Shown here piece by piece: positions 19,712 to 27,274 of a stretch of DNA of 30,238 nucleotides. A model generated the notes under the pieces. It did no database searches and was not told where the DNA came from. It saw only the letters and a program-made list of their open reading frames with translations. Both the position numbers and the translations under genes were made by a program. The stretch spans positions 1 through 30,238 of IMG/VR virus record IMGVR_UViG_3300028595_000048. One strand, 5' to 3'. Source of the DNA: a virus. Every line of letters starts with the position of its first letter. Position 1 is the stretch's first letter.

Positions 19712-20263
19712 ATGAAAACCCGCAAGACCCTAATCGGCCTCGGCCTGTTGGCCATGGCCATCATTCCGCTGTCCGCGATCTTCCTGGTACCGGCCTATCT
19801 CGTCTCGGCCCAGATCGTCCAGCTGTTCAGCGCCCTCACGTTGATCGGTATGGCGTTTGCGATCCAGGACAACGATTCGACGATGGTCAAAACCAAAGCC
19901 TTACCCGACGGAGCGGCTACGACCATCACAGACGGCATCGATCTTGGCCACGGGGCAAACGGTGACGTAGGCGGGAATTTCGAGCTGCAAATCGAAGCCC
20001 CGGCACTCGCGACGGCCGCTCTGCCTGACACTAAGACGATGACGTTCGACGTGTACCACGACACCGCAGTCGGCTTCGGTACGGAGGTATTGCTGATGGG
20101 TAGCGTGATCGTCCAGACGGGAGCCGACGGAGCCGGAGCCGCCGCCGTCACAAAGCAAGTACGCCTGCCGGTGGACTGCAACCGCTACATACGCGTAAAA
20201 GCCACCAATAGCGGAACAGGGGACGCCAGCGGCTCGGACATGACCGCCCGTTTGGTGTTCTGA
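19712..20263 (+). CDS. Capsid decoration (cement) protein with hydrophobic leader
   Basis: The 183-residue protein starts at ATG 19712 after AAGGAAGGA. From residue 47 (MAFAIQDNDSTMVKTKALPD) it resembles small beta-rich decoration proteins that follow the capsid gene in many phages (TTITDGIDLGHGANGDVGGN, MTFDVYHDTAVGFGTEVLL, VRLPVDCNRYIRVKATN). The first 46 residues form two strongly hydrophobic stretches (LIGLGLLAMAIIPLSAIFLV and VQLFSALTLIGM), which is unusual for a virion protein. ATG 19850, which would give a normal cement protein, has no Shine-Dalgarno. Either a membrane leader has been fused on, or the leader is cut off or not translated in most products. Confidence 0.65.
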   Translation: MKTRKTLIGLGLLAMAIIPLSAIFLVPAYLVSAQIVQLFSALTLIGMAFAIQDNDSTMVKTKALPDGAATTITDGIDLGHGANGDVGGNFELQIEAPALATAALPDTKTMTFDVYHDTAVGFGTEVLLMGSVIVQTGADGAGAAAVTKQVRLPVDCNRYIRVKATNSGTGDASGSDMTARLVF

Positions 20264-20392
20264 AAAAAACACAAAGATTTCGGAAGTTTTTACACGCCGA
20301 GCTGCCCAAAACGTAGGCAAATCGGCAACCGAAGCGATTAGTGCACAGATGCACACCAATGAGGCATCCCTGTCATCAGTCACCTGTCCCGC

Positions 20393-20755
20393 ATGATCAA
20401 CGCCGCTTTGAGCTGTGTTCAGACCCAGCGGAAAGTGTCCATTATCTACCACGATGGGGACACGCCCCATGGTCCTCTGGACGCAATCCCCGGCGAAACG
20501 CTGTACGAGACTGGCGACGGCGGGTACCAGATCAACAGCTGGCAGGCCCGTGATTTCCTGATCGAAGCCACCGACCTGGCCGATCTCTCGGACGGCCCAG
20601 ATGTTGGCCATTACATTCTGGAGACCGCCGAGGATGGCACGGTCAAACGATACGACGTGATGGCGCCGACGGGGGAACGGTGCTGGCGGTGGTTGGACCC
20701 GACCAGGCAGTGGATGCGCGTGCACACAAAACAGACCAACAGAGAAGTGACTTAA
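20393..20755 (+). CDS. Head-tail adaptor-like protein
   Basis: The 120-residue protein lies where connector proteins are found. Its beta-rich middle and end (SIIYHDGDTPHG, AIPGETLYETGDGGYQINSW, FLIEATDLADL, GHYILETAEDGTVKRYDV, GERCWRWLDPTRQWMRVHTKQ) match the form of phage head-tail joining proteins that end with a W-D/R-H-T-K segment. ATG 20393 has no strong ribosome binding site. The preceding gap 20264-20392 shows only A-rich sequence and no gene. The name is by analogy; confidence in coding is higher than in the function. Confidence 0.6.
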   Translation: MINAALSCVQTQRKVSIIYHDGDTPHGPLDAIPGETLYETGDGGYQINSWQARDFLIEATDLADLSDGPDVGHYILETAEDGTVKRYDVMAPTGERCWRWLDPTRQWMRVHTKQTNREVT

Positions 20756-20765
20756 CTGGACCACC

Positions 20766-21206
20766 ATGGCCTCTATTGACTCCATCGCCGACGCACTCGT
20801 AGCCGCGCTGATCGCCGCCGGATTCGCCGAGGCCGAAATCCGCCCGCTGCCGTACACGGAGCGGGAGGACTGCGCGGCCCGCAAGTGCGTCGTGATGTGC
20901 CGCAATATGCAATACCCAGATGGGCACCGCGGCGACTTTGACGAAATTGCCGAACTGGCGATCGTGCTGCAGAAGGCGATCACCAGTACGGACACAGACG
21001 CACTCCGCTCGTGCCTGGACGACACACAGACGCTGATTCGCCTCTGGGGCGAGAGTGGCGTCTTGCGTGCTGCCGTCCTAGCCGGCGCCGACTACGAAGA
21101 AGGCCCCGAGCATCCAACGGGCAACCTTTACGAACCTGAGATTCTGAACGACTTGCAACTGTACCAATCCGTCATGGTGGTCAGATATCGTCTCGAAGCC
21201 GCATAG
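20766..21206 (+). CDS. Tail terminator or completion protein candidate
   Basis: The 146-residue protein begins with helix IDSIADALVAALIAAG, then strand AEIRPLPYTERED, a central VVMCRNMQYP, helix GDFDEIAELAIVLQKAITSTDTDALRSCLDDTQTLIRLW and a final strand pair LYQSVMVVRYRLEA. The order helix-strand-strand-helix-strand and the place after the adaptor fit gpU/tail terminator-type proteins, which close the tail tube at the head end. Sequence similarity to any named family is not certain. Confidence 0.5.
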   Translation: MASIDSIADALVAALIAAGFAEAEIRPLPYTEREDCAARKCVVMCRNMQYPDGHRGDFDEIAELAIVLQKAITSTDTDALRSCLDDTQTLIRLWGESGVLRAAVLAGADYEEGPEHPTGNLYEPEILNDLQLYQSVMVVRYRLEAA

Positions 21207-21215
21207 CCACCCTCT

Positions 21216-21265
21216 GGAGTTCACGCTTTAGCGTGCTTCTGAAGACACGCTAAAGCGTGAACTCC
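21216..21265. repeat. Perfect 20-bp inverted repeat (family D, MITE/REP-like)
   Basis: Arms GGAGTTCACGCTTTAGCGTG (21216-21235) and its exact complement (21246-21265) flank a 10-nt loop. The element fills the gap between two genes and ends 10 nt before ATG 21276, in the place of that gene's ribosome binding site. No T-tract follows. A half copy lies at 15477-15495. The form and sequence resemble intergenic palindromes scattered through planctomycete chromosomes (recalled, not searched). Confidence 0.75.
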
Positions 21266-21275
21266 ACCAAAGACC

Positions 21276-21551
21276 ATGAACAGCAAACTTGCCATCACGA
21301 GCGAAACTCGCGTTTCGATCAGCCTTCTGATCGCCGCGGCCACGCTGCTGTTCGCGTTCCACTGTTACACCATGTCCGGCATCAATACGCGCCTCGGCAG
21401 CCTCCGCGACAAGCTCGACACGATTTCCAAGCAAACGACCAAGCTACTGTCCGAGAGCGACCACCACTGGACGCAACTGCAGCAGCAGCAGTTCGCCGCC
21501 GAACTGCAGCGGCGCAACCCGACCCTACACCTCCCCGACCCACACAGCTGA
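21276..21551 (+). CDS. Small membrane-anchored coiled-coil protein
   Basis: The 91-residue product has a short basic/polar head, a single transmembrane helix (about 14-32, ISLLIAAATLLFAFHCYTM), then a heptad-patterned helix (INTRLGSLRDKLDTISKQTTKLLSES) and a Gln-rich end. A membrane protein among tail genes is unexpected. It may belong to host-cell functions rather than the virion. The palindromic element directly upstream leaves it without a clear Shine-Dalgarno. Confidence 0.5.
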   Translation: MNSKLAITSETRVSISLLIAAATLLFAFHCYTMSGINTRLGSLRDKLDTISKQTTKLLSESDHHWTQLQQQQFAAELQRRNPTLHLPDPHS

Positions 21552-21567
21552 ACTGACACCTGACACC
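21552..21567. repeat. Short family B remnant
   Basis: CTGACACCTGACACCG follows the stop codon of the membrane protein gene and precedes the GGAG of the tail tube gene. It is too short to be sure on its own, but matches the other family B copies. Confidence 0.4.
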
Positions 21568-21578
21568 GGAGAAACGCC

Positions 21579-22037
21579 ATGCGCGGACGCGACGGAAAAA
21601 CCTATTACGATTCGGCCAGCAACTGGACAACGCCCACGTGGGTTGAACTGGCTAAGATCATCGACGAGACGATCACTCCGGCTGCCGACCTCGCTACCGG
21701 CGGAGCACGGGAGGAAGAGTACGAGGACAACGAGGTGGCCAGCCGCAAGTTCGAATGGAACTGCACGTACCGCTACAAGAAAACGTCCGTTGCTGCTGAC
21801 GCGGTCTACGCGGCCCTGCTGGCGCACTACGAAGCCGGCACGCCTGTTTTCATGGCCTTTATGGATGGCGCCATTACCACCAGTGGCACGAAGGGATGGC
21901 GATCGCCGATCCTGATCGACCAGATGCCCCAGCAGCGCAACCTCGGCGACCTGGTGGAAGTCACCGTCCACGGAGTCGGCAAGCTGTACGACGACAGCGG
22001 CACGATTCGCAAGAGCGAAAGCTACACCGTGTCGTAA
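21579..22037 (+). CDS. Major tail (tube) protein candidate
   Basis: The 152-residue protein (ATG 21579 after CGGAGAAA) stands upstream of the chaperone pair and tape measure gene, as tube proteins do. It has RGRDGKTYYDSASNWTTPTW at the start, a section with ATGGAREEEYEDNEVASRKFEW, the strand/helix AADAVYAALLAHYEAGTPVFMAFMDG and closing strands GDLVEVTVHGVGKLYDDSG, a common layout of small tail-tube folds. No named family is claimed. Confidence 0.6.
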   Translation: MRGRDGKTYYDSASNWTTPTWVELAKIIDETITPAADLATGGAREEEYEDNEVASRKFEWNCTYRYKKTSVAADAVYAALLAHYEAGTPVFMAFMDGAITTSGTKGWRSPILIDQMPQQRNLGDLVEVTVHGVGKLYDDSGTIRKSESYTVS

Positions 22038-22127
22038 GGCGTCACAGACCAAGTGGCCGGCGTGTCACGCTTTCCGGGCCCCGACCGTCACAACCGCACA
22101 ACCTGGTCAGTCACCCGACCGGCCACC
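22038..22127. repeat. Family C repeat, copy 2 (inverted)
   Basis: Starting one base after the tail tube stop, this stretch is the reverse complement of 14510-14592 with only a few differences and an 8-base insertion near one end. The common sections include GGCGTCACAGACCAAGTGGC and GCGTGTCACGCTTTCCGGGC (with changes in the other copy). It holds no gene. Confidence 0.7.
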
Positions 22128-22173
22128 GTTTCTTTACGCTTGCCACCAAAAATCCGTCAGTTGGAGAAAAACC

Positions 22174-22536
22174 ATGGCTCGATCCGCCCTCTCGAAAACC
22201 TCCCTTGCTCGCAACCTCGTCGGTAGCGTCTTAACGGATGAGACGTTTACCGAACTTGCCACAGGCACCGGCAATGGAGTGTATTTTCCGTTGCTCGGCA
22301 CTGACCTAATAGTCCTGAAAAACGACACCGGCGACGTGGCGACGTTTACCATCGTGGTCACGACACCGGCGGGCTATACGACATTTGGTATCACTGTTCC
22401 GTCGCCAACCATCGAGGTGGCCGATGGAAAGACGGTGGTTCTCCGAGTAGCCGACGTCCTGAAAGATGGGGACGGAAATGTGCAGGTCGACTGCGACGTC
22501 GCTGGCGAGATGCTTGTGTATGATCTGCGCGGATAA
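22174..22536 (+). CDS. Small virion structural protein candidate
   Basis: The 120-residue protein (ATG 22174 after TTGGAGAAA) is beta-rich: GTGNGVYFPLLGTDLIVLKN, TGDVATFTIVVTTPAGYTTF, VPSPTIEVADGKTVVLRVAD, VQVDCDVAGEMLVYDLRG. This repeating strand-turn pattern is like small Ig-like or decoration domains of phage particles. A place between tube and chaperone genes fits a tail-tube decoration. No catalytic residues are seen. Confidence 0.55.
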   Translation: MARSALSKTSLARNLVGSVLTDETFTELATGTGNGVYFPLLGTDLIVLKNDTGDVATFTIVVTTPAGYTTFGITVPSPTIEVADGKTVVLRVADVLKDGDGNVQVDCDVAGEMLVYDLRG

Positions 22537-22568
22537 GCAAACACACGACAAAATAAGGAATTGATCCC

Positions 22569-22898
22569 ATGTTGGAATCACCCGAGACGCCGGAGCCGGG
22601 TGTCGAGACGCCGGAGTTGGGTGTCGAGACGCCGGAGTTGGGTGTCGAGACGCCGGAGTTGGGTGTCGAGACGCCGGAGCCGGGTGTCGAGACGCCGGAG
22701 CCGGGTGTCGAGATAGAGTTGCGGGCGATCATCGAAGCACAAACCCGGGCGATCGTCGCGTTCCCTGACTCCATGTTTGTTGCAATCCCGGCCGGACGGC
22801 TTCGGCTACTAGCGATCCATGTGGATGCCCGCATCTGTGACGCCACACCACACAAAATTCGCGTCGGCGACCTGCGAAAAGCCCTTTCGCTGGCCTGA
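22569..22898 (+). CDS. Protein with six ETPELGV/ETPEPGV heptads
   Basis: The 109-residue protein (ATG 22569 after AAGGAA) starts MLESP, then carries six nearly identical heptapeptides (about residues 6-47) coded by a 21-bp minisatellite, followed by a 60-residue globular part (ELRAIIEAQTRAIVAFPDSM, RLLAIHVDARICDATPHKIR, VGDLRKALSLA). The acidic Pro-rich repeat is likely extended and flexible, with copy number prone to change. It lies just before the chaperone pair; function unknown. Confidence 0.55.
   Translation: MLESPETPEPGVETPELGVETPELGVETPELGVETPEPGVETPEPGVEIELRAIIEAQTRAIVAFPDSMFVAIPAGRLRLLAIHVDARICDATPHKIRVGDLRKALSLA
22584..22709 (+). repeat. 21-bp coding minisatellite, six units
   Basis: Six consecutive 21-bp units differ only at one dinucleotide (CC in units 1, 5 and 6; TT in units 2-4), which changes Pro to Leu. 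Near-perfect identity points to recent slippage or unequal exchange. Confidence 0.85.
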
Positions 22899-22983
22899 CA
22901 CCCCATAAGAACCAAAACAAAACACCACATTTGAGCGCCGTACCCTAGGTGCCCGGCGCAACGAAAATCGAGGATTCCTGGCT

Positions 22984-23511
22984 ATGCCTTCATTCCGCGA
23001 CACGAAAGACGAAATCTGGCAATACGAGCTGGACATTTCCGACGTCCGACGCGTCTACCGCCTGCTCGGCATCGACCTGATCGCGATGCCGGTGGACGAG
23101 CTGCTGGCTAAGCTCGCCAGCCCCTGTTTCGTGATCGACGTCCTCTATTGTCTGTGCGATCCCCAGGCCGAGGCCCGCGGTATCAGTGACGAGGAGTTCG
23201 GCCGACGCTTGGCGATCGACCTGGACCCGGTCGTCACGGACCTGGTGGAGGCTCATGCGGATTTTTTCCAGACGCTGGGCAAGGACCAGAAAGCGAAACT
23301 GATTCGCTCAGCGATTGGGAAAGCGAAAACCCTTATGGAGAAAGCCAAGGCGGCGGGCCCGGCGATCGAGCAAGCGATCGACCAGATGCTGGAGAGCCAC
23401 TGGACGAACCTGGACCGCGACCTGACCCGGCTGATAGATCGATCGCAATCTGGCGAGAAATCTACCGACTCGGCGCCATCGCCGACGTCTGGCCGGAACA
23501 ACGCGGCGTAA
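22984..23511 (+). CDS. Tail assembly chaperone, short form (gpG-like)
   Basis: The 175-residue protein is a probable tail assembly chaperone that coats the tape measure protein during tail assembly. Its N-terminal domain (DISDVRRVYRLLGIDLIAM, LASPCFVIDVLYCLCDPQAE, GISDEEFGRRLA) is of the type often found directly before tape measure genes. Helical C-terminal half (KLIRSAIGKAKTLMEKAKAA, IDQMLESHWTNLDRDLTRL) is followed by a low-complexity end after residue 152. A slippery heptamer at codons 125-126 gives an extended form, as for lambda G and GT. Confidence 0.75.
   Translation: MPSFRDTKDEIWQYELDISDVRRVYRLLGIDLIAMPVDELLAKLASPCFVIDVLYCLCDPQAEARGISDEEFGRRLAIDLDPVVTDLVEAHADFFQTLGKDQKAKLIRSAIGKAKTLMEKAKAAGPAIEQAIDQMLESHWTNLDRDLTRLIDRSQSGEKSTDSAPSPTSGRNNAA
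23355..23361 (+). promoter_or_regulatory. Probable -1 frameshift slippery site G_GGC_CCG
   Basis: The heptamer GGGCCCG fits the X_XXY_YYZ rule with GGC and CCG as zero-frame codons of the chaperone gene. The -1 frame is open from here to 23738. Lambda uses GGGAAAG at the equivalent place. A G/C-only heptamer is less slippery, and no other heptamer obeying the rule was found in the overlap. Confidence 0.5.
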
Positions 23512-23738
23512 CCTGGCGGAAACTCGCCTGGATGGCCGAGGCGAAACAATTTGACGACTGGGACCGCATGTCGGCCCTGCTTGCCAAGCTGCATAACTGT
23601 CACGCCCGCAGCCACGCGCAAGTCGAACCCGCCGACATGCACCCCATGATCAAGCAAGGCAGCCGGCCGGGAGCGCAGGAAACCACGGGCTCGTTCAATC
23701 GCGCCATGTGCGACGCCCTCGACCAAATCGAGCGATAG
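23358..23738 (+). CDS. Tail assembly chaperone extension (gpT-like, -1 frame)
   Basis: The -1 frame carries WREIYRLGAIADVWPEQRGV, then TWRKLAWMAEAKQFDDWDRM and SALLAKLHNCHA, a sequence typical of second chaperone parts (W-x2-I-Y-R-L-G ... MAEA ... DWD ... LLAxLHN). The convincing part begins about 23439, 90 nt before the first ATG (23532), and has no ATG, GTG or TTG before it. It therefore must be reached by frameshifting from the gene at 22984. The fused product would be about 250 residues. The 60-odd nt between the slippery site and 23439 give a low-complexity linker in this frame. Reinitiation at ATG 23532 for a 68-residue protein is the alternative. Confidence 0.6.
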   Translation, partial: PGDRASDRPDAGEPLDEPGPRPDPADRSIAIWREIYRLGAIADVWPEQRGVTWRKLAWMAEAKQFDDWDRMSALLAKLHNCHARSHAQVEPADMHPMIKQGSRPGAQETTGSFNRAMCDALDQIER

Positions 23739-23820
23739 GTGTCAGGTGTTAGGTGTCAGGTGTCAGAAAAGACGCAGGACACACGACCTGACACCTAACA
23801 CCTGACACCTGACACCTGAA
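23737..23820. repeat. Family B repeat forming a 24-bp perfect inverted repeat
   Basis: Arms 23737-23760 and 23787-23810 are exactly complementary over 24 bp (built of AGGTGTCAGGTGTTAGGTGT units) around a 26-nt loop. The first arm overlaps the stop codon of the chaperone extension and the repeat ends one base before ATG 23822. A large hairpin between chaperone and gp10-like genes would form in RNA. Confidence 0.8.
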
Positions 23821-23821
23821 C

Positions 23822-24478
23822 ATGCCCACCGCAACCGCCCTCAAATTCCGAGCCTTTCAGAAAGTCTGGATCGACAACGAGAGGGTACTGCGCACGATCG
23901 ACTCCCGATCCCTCCGCGGCATGCAACGCGTCGGCGCCGTCCTGAGGCGAGCGGCCCGCAAAAAAATCAAGCGACGCGGTGTCACGACCAAGATGTGGGA
24001 CCGCCTGTCGGCTGCCAGGGCCAACGCCCGCAAGACGCACGCCAAGCGCGACCAGCGGCGAGTCGACCGCATCATGGCCAGCATCCAGCGACGCCAGAAC
24101 ACGTCCAGCCCGGCCGGGCAGCCCCCGTTCGCCCACGTCCCCGATCACCCGGTCAACTCGATTCGAGCCATCTACTTTGCCGCCTTTCGTGATCGCGTGA
24201 TCGTCGGCCCGGTCAAAGCCAACCAGACCCACCTGGCCGGGAGCAACCGGGCTACCGTCCCCGAGCTGCTGGAGTTTGGCGGCGTCGCCGCGGTCAACGA
24301 AGTTTCCCACGACCAGGGCAAGACCTGGATCCGCAAGCACGGCCGCCGGAAGGTCCGACCCTGGCAGAAGCATCGCATCCGCAAAGCCCGCTACGGCAAG
24401 CGCAAGTTCATGAACCCCACCCTTGTCGAAAACGCCGACAAGACCGCCCAGATCATCGCCACTGCCCTACGGGCATGA
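23822..24478 (+). CDS. HK97 gp10-like tail or connector protein
   Basis: The 218-residue strongly basic protein has a helical N-terminus (AFQKVWIDNERVLRTIDSRS), a section NTSSPAGQPPFAHVPDHPVN followed by RAIYFAAFRDRVIVGPVKAN, PELLEFGGVAAV and a late RKFMNPTLVENADKTAQIIA. 'SPAGQPP', 'vGP', 'LLEFGG' and the final 'FM.P.L' block are the pattern of the gp10-like / minor tail completion proteins of siphoviruses. In other phages this gene is before the tube gene; here it follows the chaperones. The start directly after a family B hairpin has no Shine-Dalgarno. Confidence 0.65.
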   Translation: MPTATALKFRAFQKVWIDNERVLRTIDSRSLRGMQRVGAVLRRAARKKIKRRGVTTKMWDRLSAARANARKTHAKRDQRRVDRIMASIQRRQNTSSPAGQPPFAHVPDHPVNSIRAIYFAAFRDRVIVGPVKANQTHLAGSNRATVPELLEFGGVAAVNEVSHDQGKTWIRKHGRRKVRPWQKHRIRKARYGKRKFMNPTLVENADKTAQIIATALRA

Positions 24479-24481
24479 CTT

Positions 24482-24542
24482 CGTTTCCGTCATTTGATAT
24501 TCGTGCTTCGAATTTGTTTCGAATTTCGATATTCGTATTTAG
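24482..24542. repeat. Family A repeat, inverted copy
   Basis: The gap before the tape measure gene contains TTTGATATTCGTGCTTCG, TTTGTTTCGAATTTCGATAT and TCGTATTTAG, the reverse complement of the family A core. A nearly identical stretch (GTTTCGAATTTCGATATTCG TATTT) recurs at 27292-27317. Confidence 0.75.
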
Positions 24543-24557
24543 ACGTTAGGCCCCTTC

Positions 24558-27221
24558 ATGTCTGCCCGAGAAATCAAAGCCGGCCGCGCCGCGATCGAGG
24601 CATTCCTCGATACGTCGTCGTTGCAATCCGGACTGCGAGGACTGGGGCGCAAGCTTAAAGCCGCCGGGGCGATCGCCGCCAAAGCCGGCGCTGCCGTCAC
24701 CATGACCGGCGCGGGAATTCTCGCCCCGTTGCTGGCCTCGGCTGCCAGTTTCGCCAAGTCCGGCGACGTCTACAGCAAAATGGCGGACAAGACCGGCGCG
24801 ACGGTCGAGTCACTCTCGCAGCTAGGCTACGCCGCTGAAATCTCCGGAGCCTCCGTTGAAACGCTGGGCACCGGGTTCAAGTCGATGAACCGCGTGATCG
24901 GCGAAGCGGCCGACGGTACCAAAACCGGCATCGACGCCCTGTCCAAGCTCGGCCTGACCGTTGAGGATCTGCAAAAACTCTCTCCGGATAAACGGTTCGA
25001 GCTGATCGCCGATCGAGTCAGCAAGATCGCCGATCCGTCGTTACGCTCGGCCGCCGCCATGGAGGTGTTCGGCCGATCCGGCAATGAGCTACTTCCCATG
25101 ATGCTACGCGGAGCCGACGGCATCCAGCAGCTCCGCCAGCGAGCGGACGAGCTGGGATTGACGATCAGCAGCAGCGACGCGGCCGGCGCCACGGCCCTGT
25201 CGGACGGATGGACCGACGTCACCAAACAGCTCGCGAGAACCAAGGATATGATCGGCGCGAGTCTGGCTCCGACGCTCACTGACCTACTACAGCGAGCCAC
25301 ACCCGTCCTCACCAAGACCATCAAGTGGATCGACGCCAACCGCGAGCTCGTCGTATGGCTCGCAAAGGGTGCCGCGATTATCGCAGCCGTAGGCACGGCC
25401 ATCACCGTGTTTGGTGGCGGACTAATGGCGGCCGGCATGGCAGCCAGCGGACTGGCCACCGTCGTAGGCGGAATCGGGGCCGTGCTCGGTGTCGTGCTCT
25501 CGCCCATGGGCTTGCTGGTAGCCGCCGCGATCGCCGCGGGGGCTGCCATCTACGCTCTGGGTCGATCCGGTCAGCTGGACGGCCTGATCGACGGTATCAG
25601 CACGGTCATGCAGTGGGCCGGAGACCTCTTGGCCAAGTTCGGCGAATGGTCCGGCATCACTGGACTGATCAACTCCGTTTCCGGAGCACTCGGCGACGTC
25701 GGCAGCTACCTCGGCGGCGAGCTGATGGACCTAATCGGCGAACTGGGCGACATCTTCGGAGATACGTTTGCAGGCGTGCAGGACGCGATTGCGGCCGGCG
25801 ACTGGAAGTCAGTCGGCAAGATCATCATGTCCGGGTTGGAGGCCGCCTGGCTGGCCGGAGTCGCTACACTGACCGGAATCTGGGAATCGCTCAAGGTCGC
25901 CATGATCGAGGCCTTTGCGGGCGTGGTGATCGCCGTCCAAAAAATGTGGACGGACATGCAAAACAAGGTGTCTAACCTGATCATTGAATGGTCGACGCAA
26001 GACGGAGCCATGGGCGCCGCTGCCCGTGCCGTGCTGGGTGTTGACCTGCGCGGCATGGACGAACGCGACCAACGCCGGGCCGAGGACGCCCAACGTAACT
26101 CCATCGACCTGATGCAACAGCAGCTAGCCGAAGCCGAGGCTCAGCTGTCCCAGATCGGCGACACTGAGCTGGGAGTCACCGTAGACGAACCCGAGCCGGT
26201 CACCGATCCGCTAGAAGACGTCCGGGATCTTCCAGACGCCGAACTGGCCGTCACCGTAGACCAACCCGAGCCCGTAGCATTCGATCGGGTACCGCCTCCG
26301 GAGCCTGCACCCGCTGCAGCCCCACCGGTCGATCGAGCGACGCAGGATCCGGCGACGTCGGCCGCCACGCCTCCAGACCCAGCGCCGCCAGCTGCTCAGC
26401 CGGCCACGCCTCCGGAACTTGTACCCGCTGCAGCCCCACCCCCGGATCCGGAGTCGCAGGATCCGGCGCCGACTCTAGGAACGCCCCCAGGACCAGCGCC
26501 GCCAGCTGCTCAGCCGGCCACACCTGCCGAGCCCCCAGCCTCGTTTAACCCGAAGCCGGAGGCGCAGGCGTCGAACGGCCCCCAACCCCTCAACCAACTA
26601 GACGAGCGCCAGAAGCTACAAGACAAGGTCCTCGACCTCCAACGCCGCATCAGGCAATCCCAGGAAAACCTCGCCAGCGGCAACCTCCGCACCGGCCCCA
26701 CGATCGACCCGGCCGAGGAAGCCCAACGCCTGGTAGACCAAGCCACCGAAGCCAGCCAGGCCGCCGTCGGCGCCTACTGGGGAGGCCTCGCCAAAACGGC
26801 CAAAGACACCTCGCAGGTCCTGATCGACGAAGCCGACCAGGAAGCCGAGGAAGCCAAGGCACGACTGAAAGCAGCACGCGAAACCAGCGCAGCATCCCGC
26901 AAGGAGCGCGAAGCCGAGCGAGCAAAGGCAAATCAGGAACGCCAGGCCAAAGCCGCCGAGCGAGCGAAAGCCAACCAAAATACCGCCGTCACCGCCGCCG
27001 CCAAGAACGACGGACCGGACCCCACTGCCGACGGCAACGACACTATTCCAAAACGTAGCGTCGCCGGCACATTCTCCGGCTACCGCCTCGGCTCCCAGTT
27101 CTCCCGAGGCGGTCTTGAGCAGACCGCCCGCGAGCAACTGAGCGTCCAGAAGCAATCGCGAGACGAACAAAAAAAGACGAACAAGCATTTAGCTAGGCAG
27201 AAACTGGTCTACGGGGCTTAG
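24558..27221 (+). CDS. Tail tape measure protein
   Basis: The 887-residue protein should set tail length and be ejected into the host at infection. It opens with AREIKAGRAAIEAFLDTSSL and the small-residue helices typical of tape measures (AAGAIAAKAGAAVTMTGAGI), then a block much like TP901/Mu-type proteins: FAKSGDVYSKMADKTGATVE, LSQLGYAAEISGASVETLG, LGLTVEDLQKLSPDKRFELI, FGRSGNELLPMML. Hydrophobic helices follow at about 268-345, a Pro/Ala-rich linker at about 570-670 with repeats of PDPAPPAAQPATPPE type, and a charged coiled coil to the end. If the usual 1.5 Angstrom per residue applies, the tail would be about 130 nm. The ribosome binding site is weak. Confidence 0.88.
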   Translation: MSAREIKAGRAAIEAFLDTSSLQSGLRGLGRKLKAAGAIAAKAGAAVTMTGAGILAPLLASAASFAKSGDVYSKMADKTGATVESLSQLGYAAEISGASVETLGTGFKSMNRVIGEAADGTKTGIDALSKLGLTVEDLQKLSPDKRFELIADRVSKIADPSLRSAAAMEVFGRSGNELLPMMLRGADGIQQLRQRADELGLTISSSDAAGATALSDGWTDVTKQLARTKDMIGASLAPTLTDLLQRATPVLTKTIKWIDANRELVVWLAKGAAIIAAVGTAITVFGGGLMAAGMAASGLATVVGGIGAVLGVVLSPMGLLVAAAIAAGAAIYALGRSGQLDGLIDGISTVMQWAGDLLAKFGEWSGITGLINSVSGALGDVGSYLGGELMDLIGELGDIFGDTFAGVQDAIAAGDWKSVGKIIMSGLEAAWLAGVATLTGIWESLKVAMIEAFAGVVIAVQKMWTDMQNKVSNLIIEWSTQDGAMGAAARAVLGVDLRGMDERDQRRAEDAQRNSIDLMQQQLAEAEAQLSQIGDTELGVTVDEPEPVTDPLEDVRDLPDAELAVTVDQPEPVAFDRVPPPEPAPAAAPPVDRATQDPATSAATPPDPAPPAAQPATPPELVPAAAPPPDPESQDPAPTLGTPPGPAPPAAQPATPAEPPASFNPKPEAQASNGPQPLNQLDERQKLQDKVLDLQRRIRQSQENLASGNLRTGPTIDPAEEAQRLVDQATEASQAAVGAYWGGLAKTAKDTSQVLIDEADQEAEEAKARLKAARETSAASRKEREAERAKANQERQAKAAERAKANQNTAVTAAAKNDGPDPTADGNDTIPKRSVAGTFSGYRLGSQFSRGGLEQTAREQLSVQKQSRDEQKKTNKHLARQKLVYGA

Positions 27222-27274
27222 CCGCGACGTCACACCTGCGTAGCCTGGTGAGTCGCAGTCTTTCCTGATGGCTA

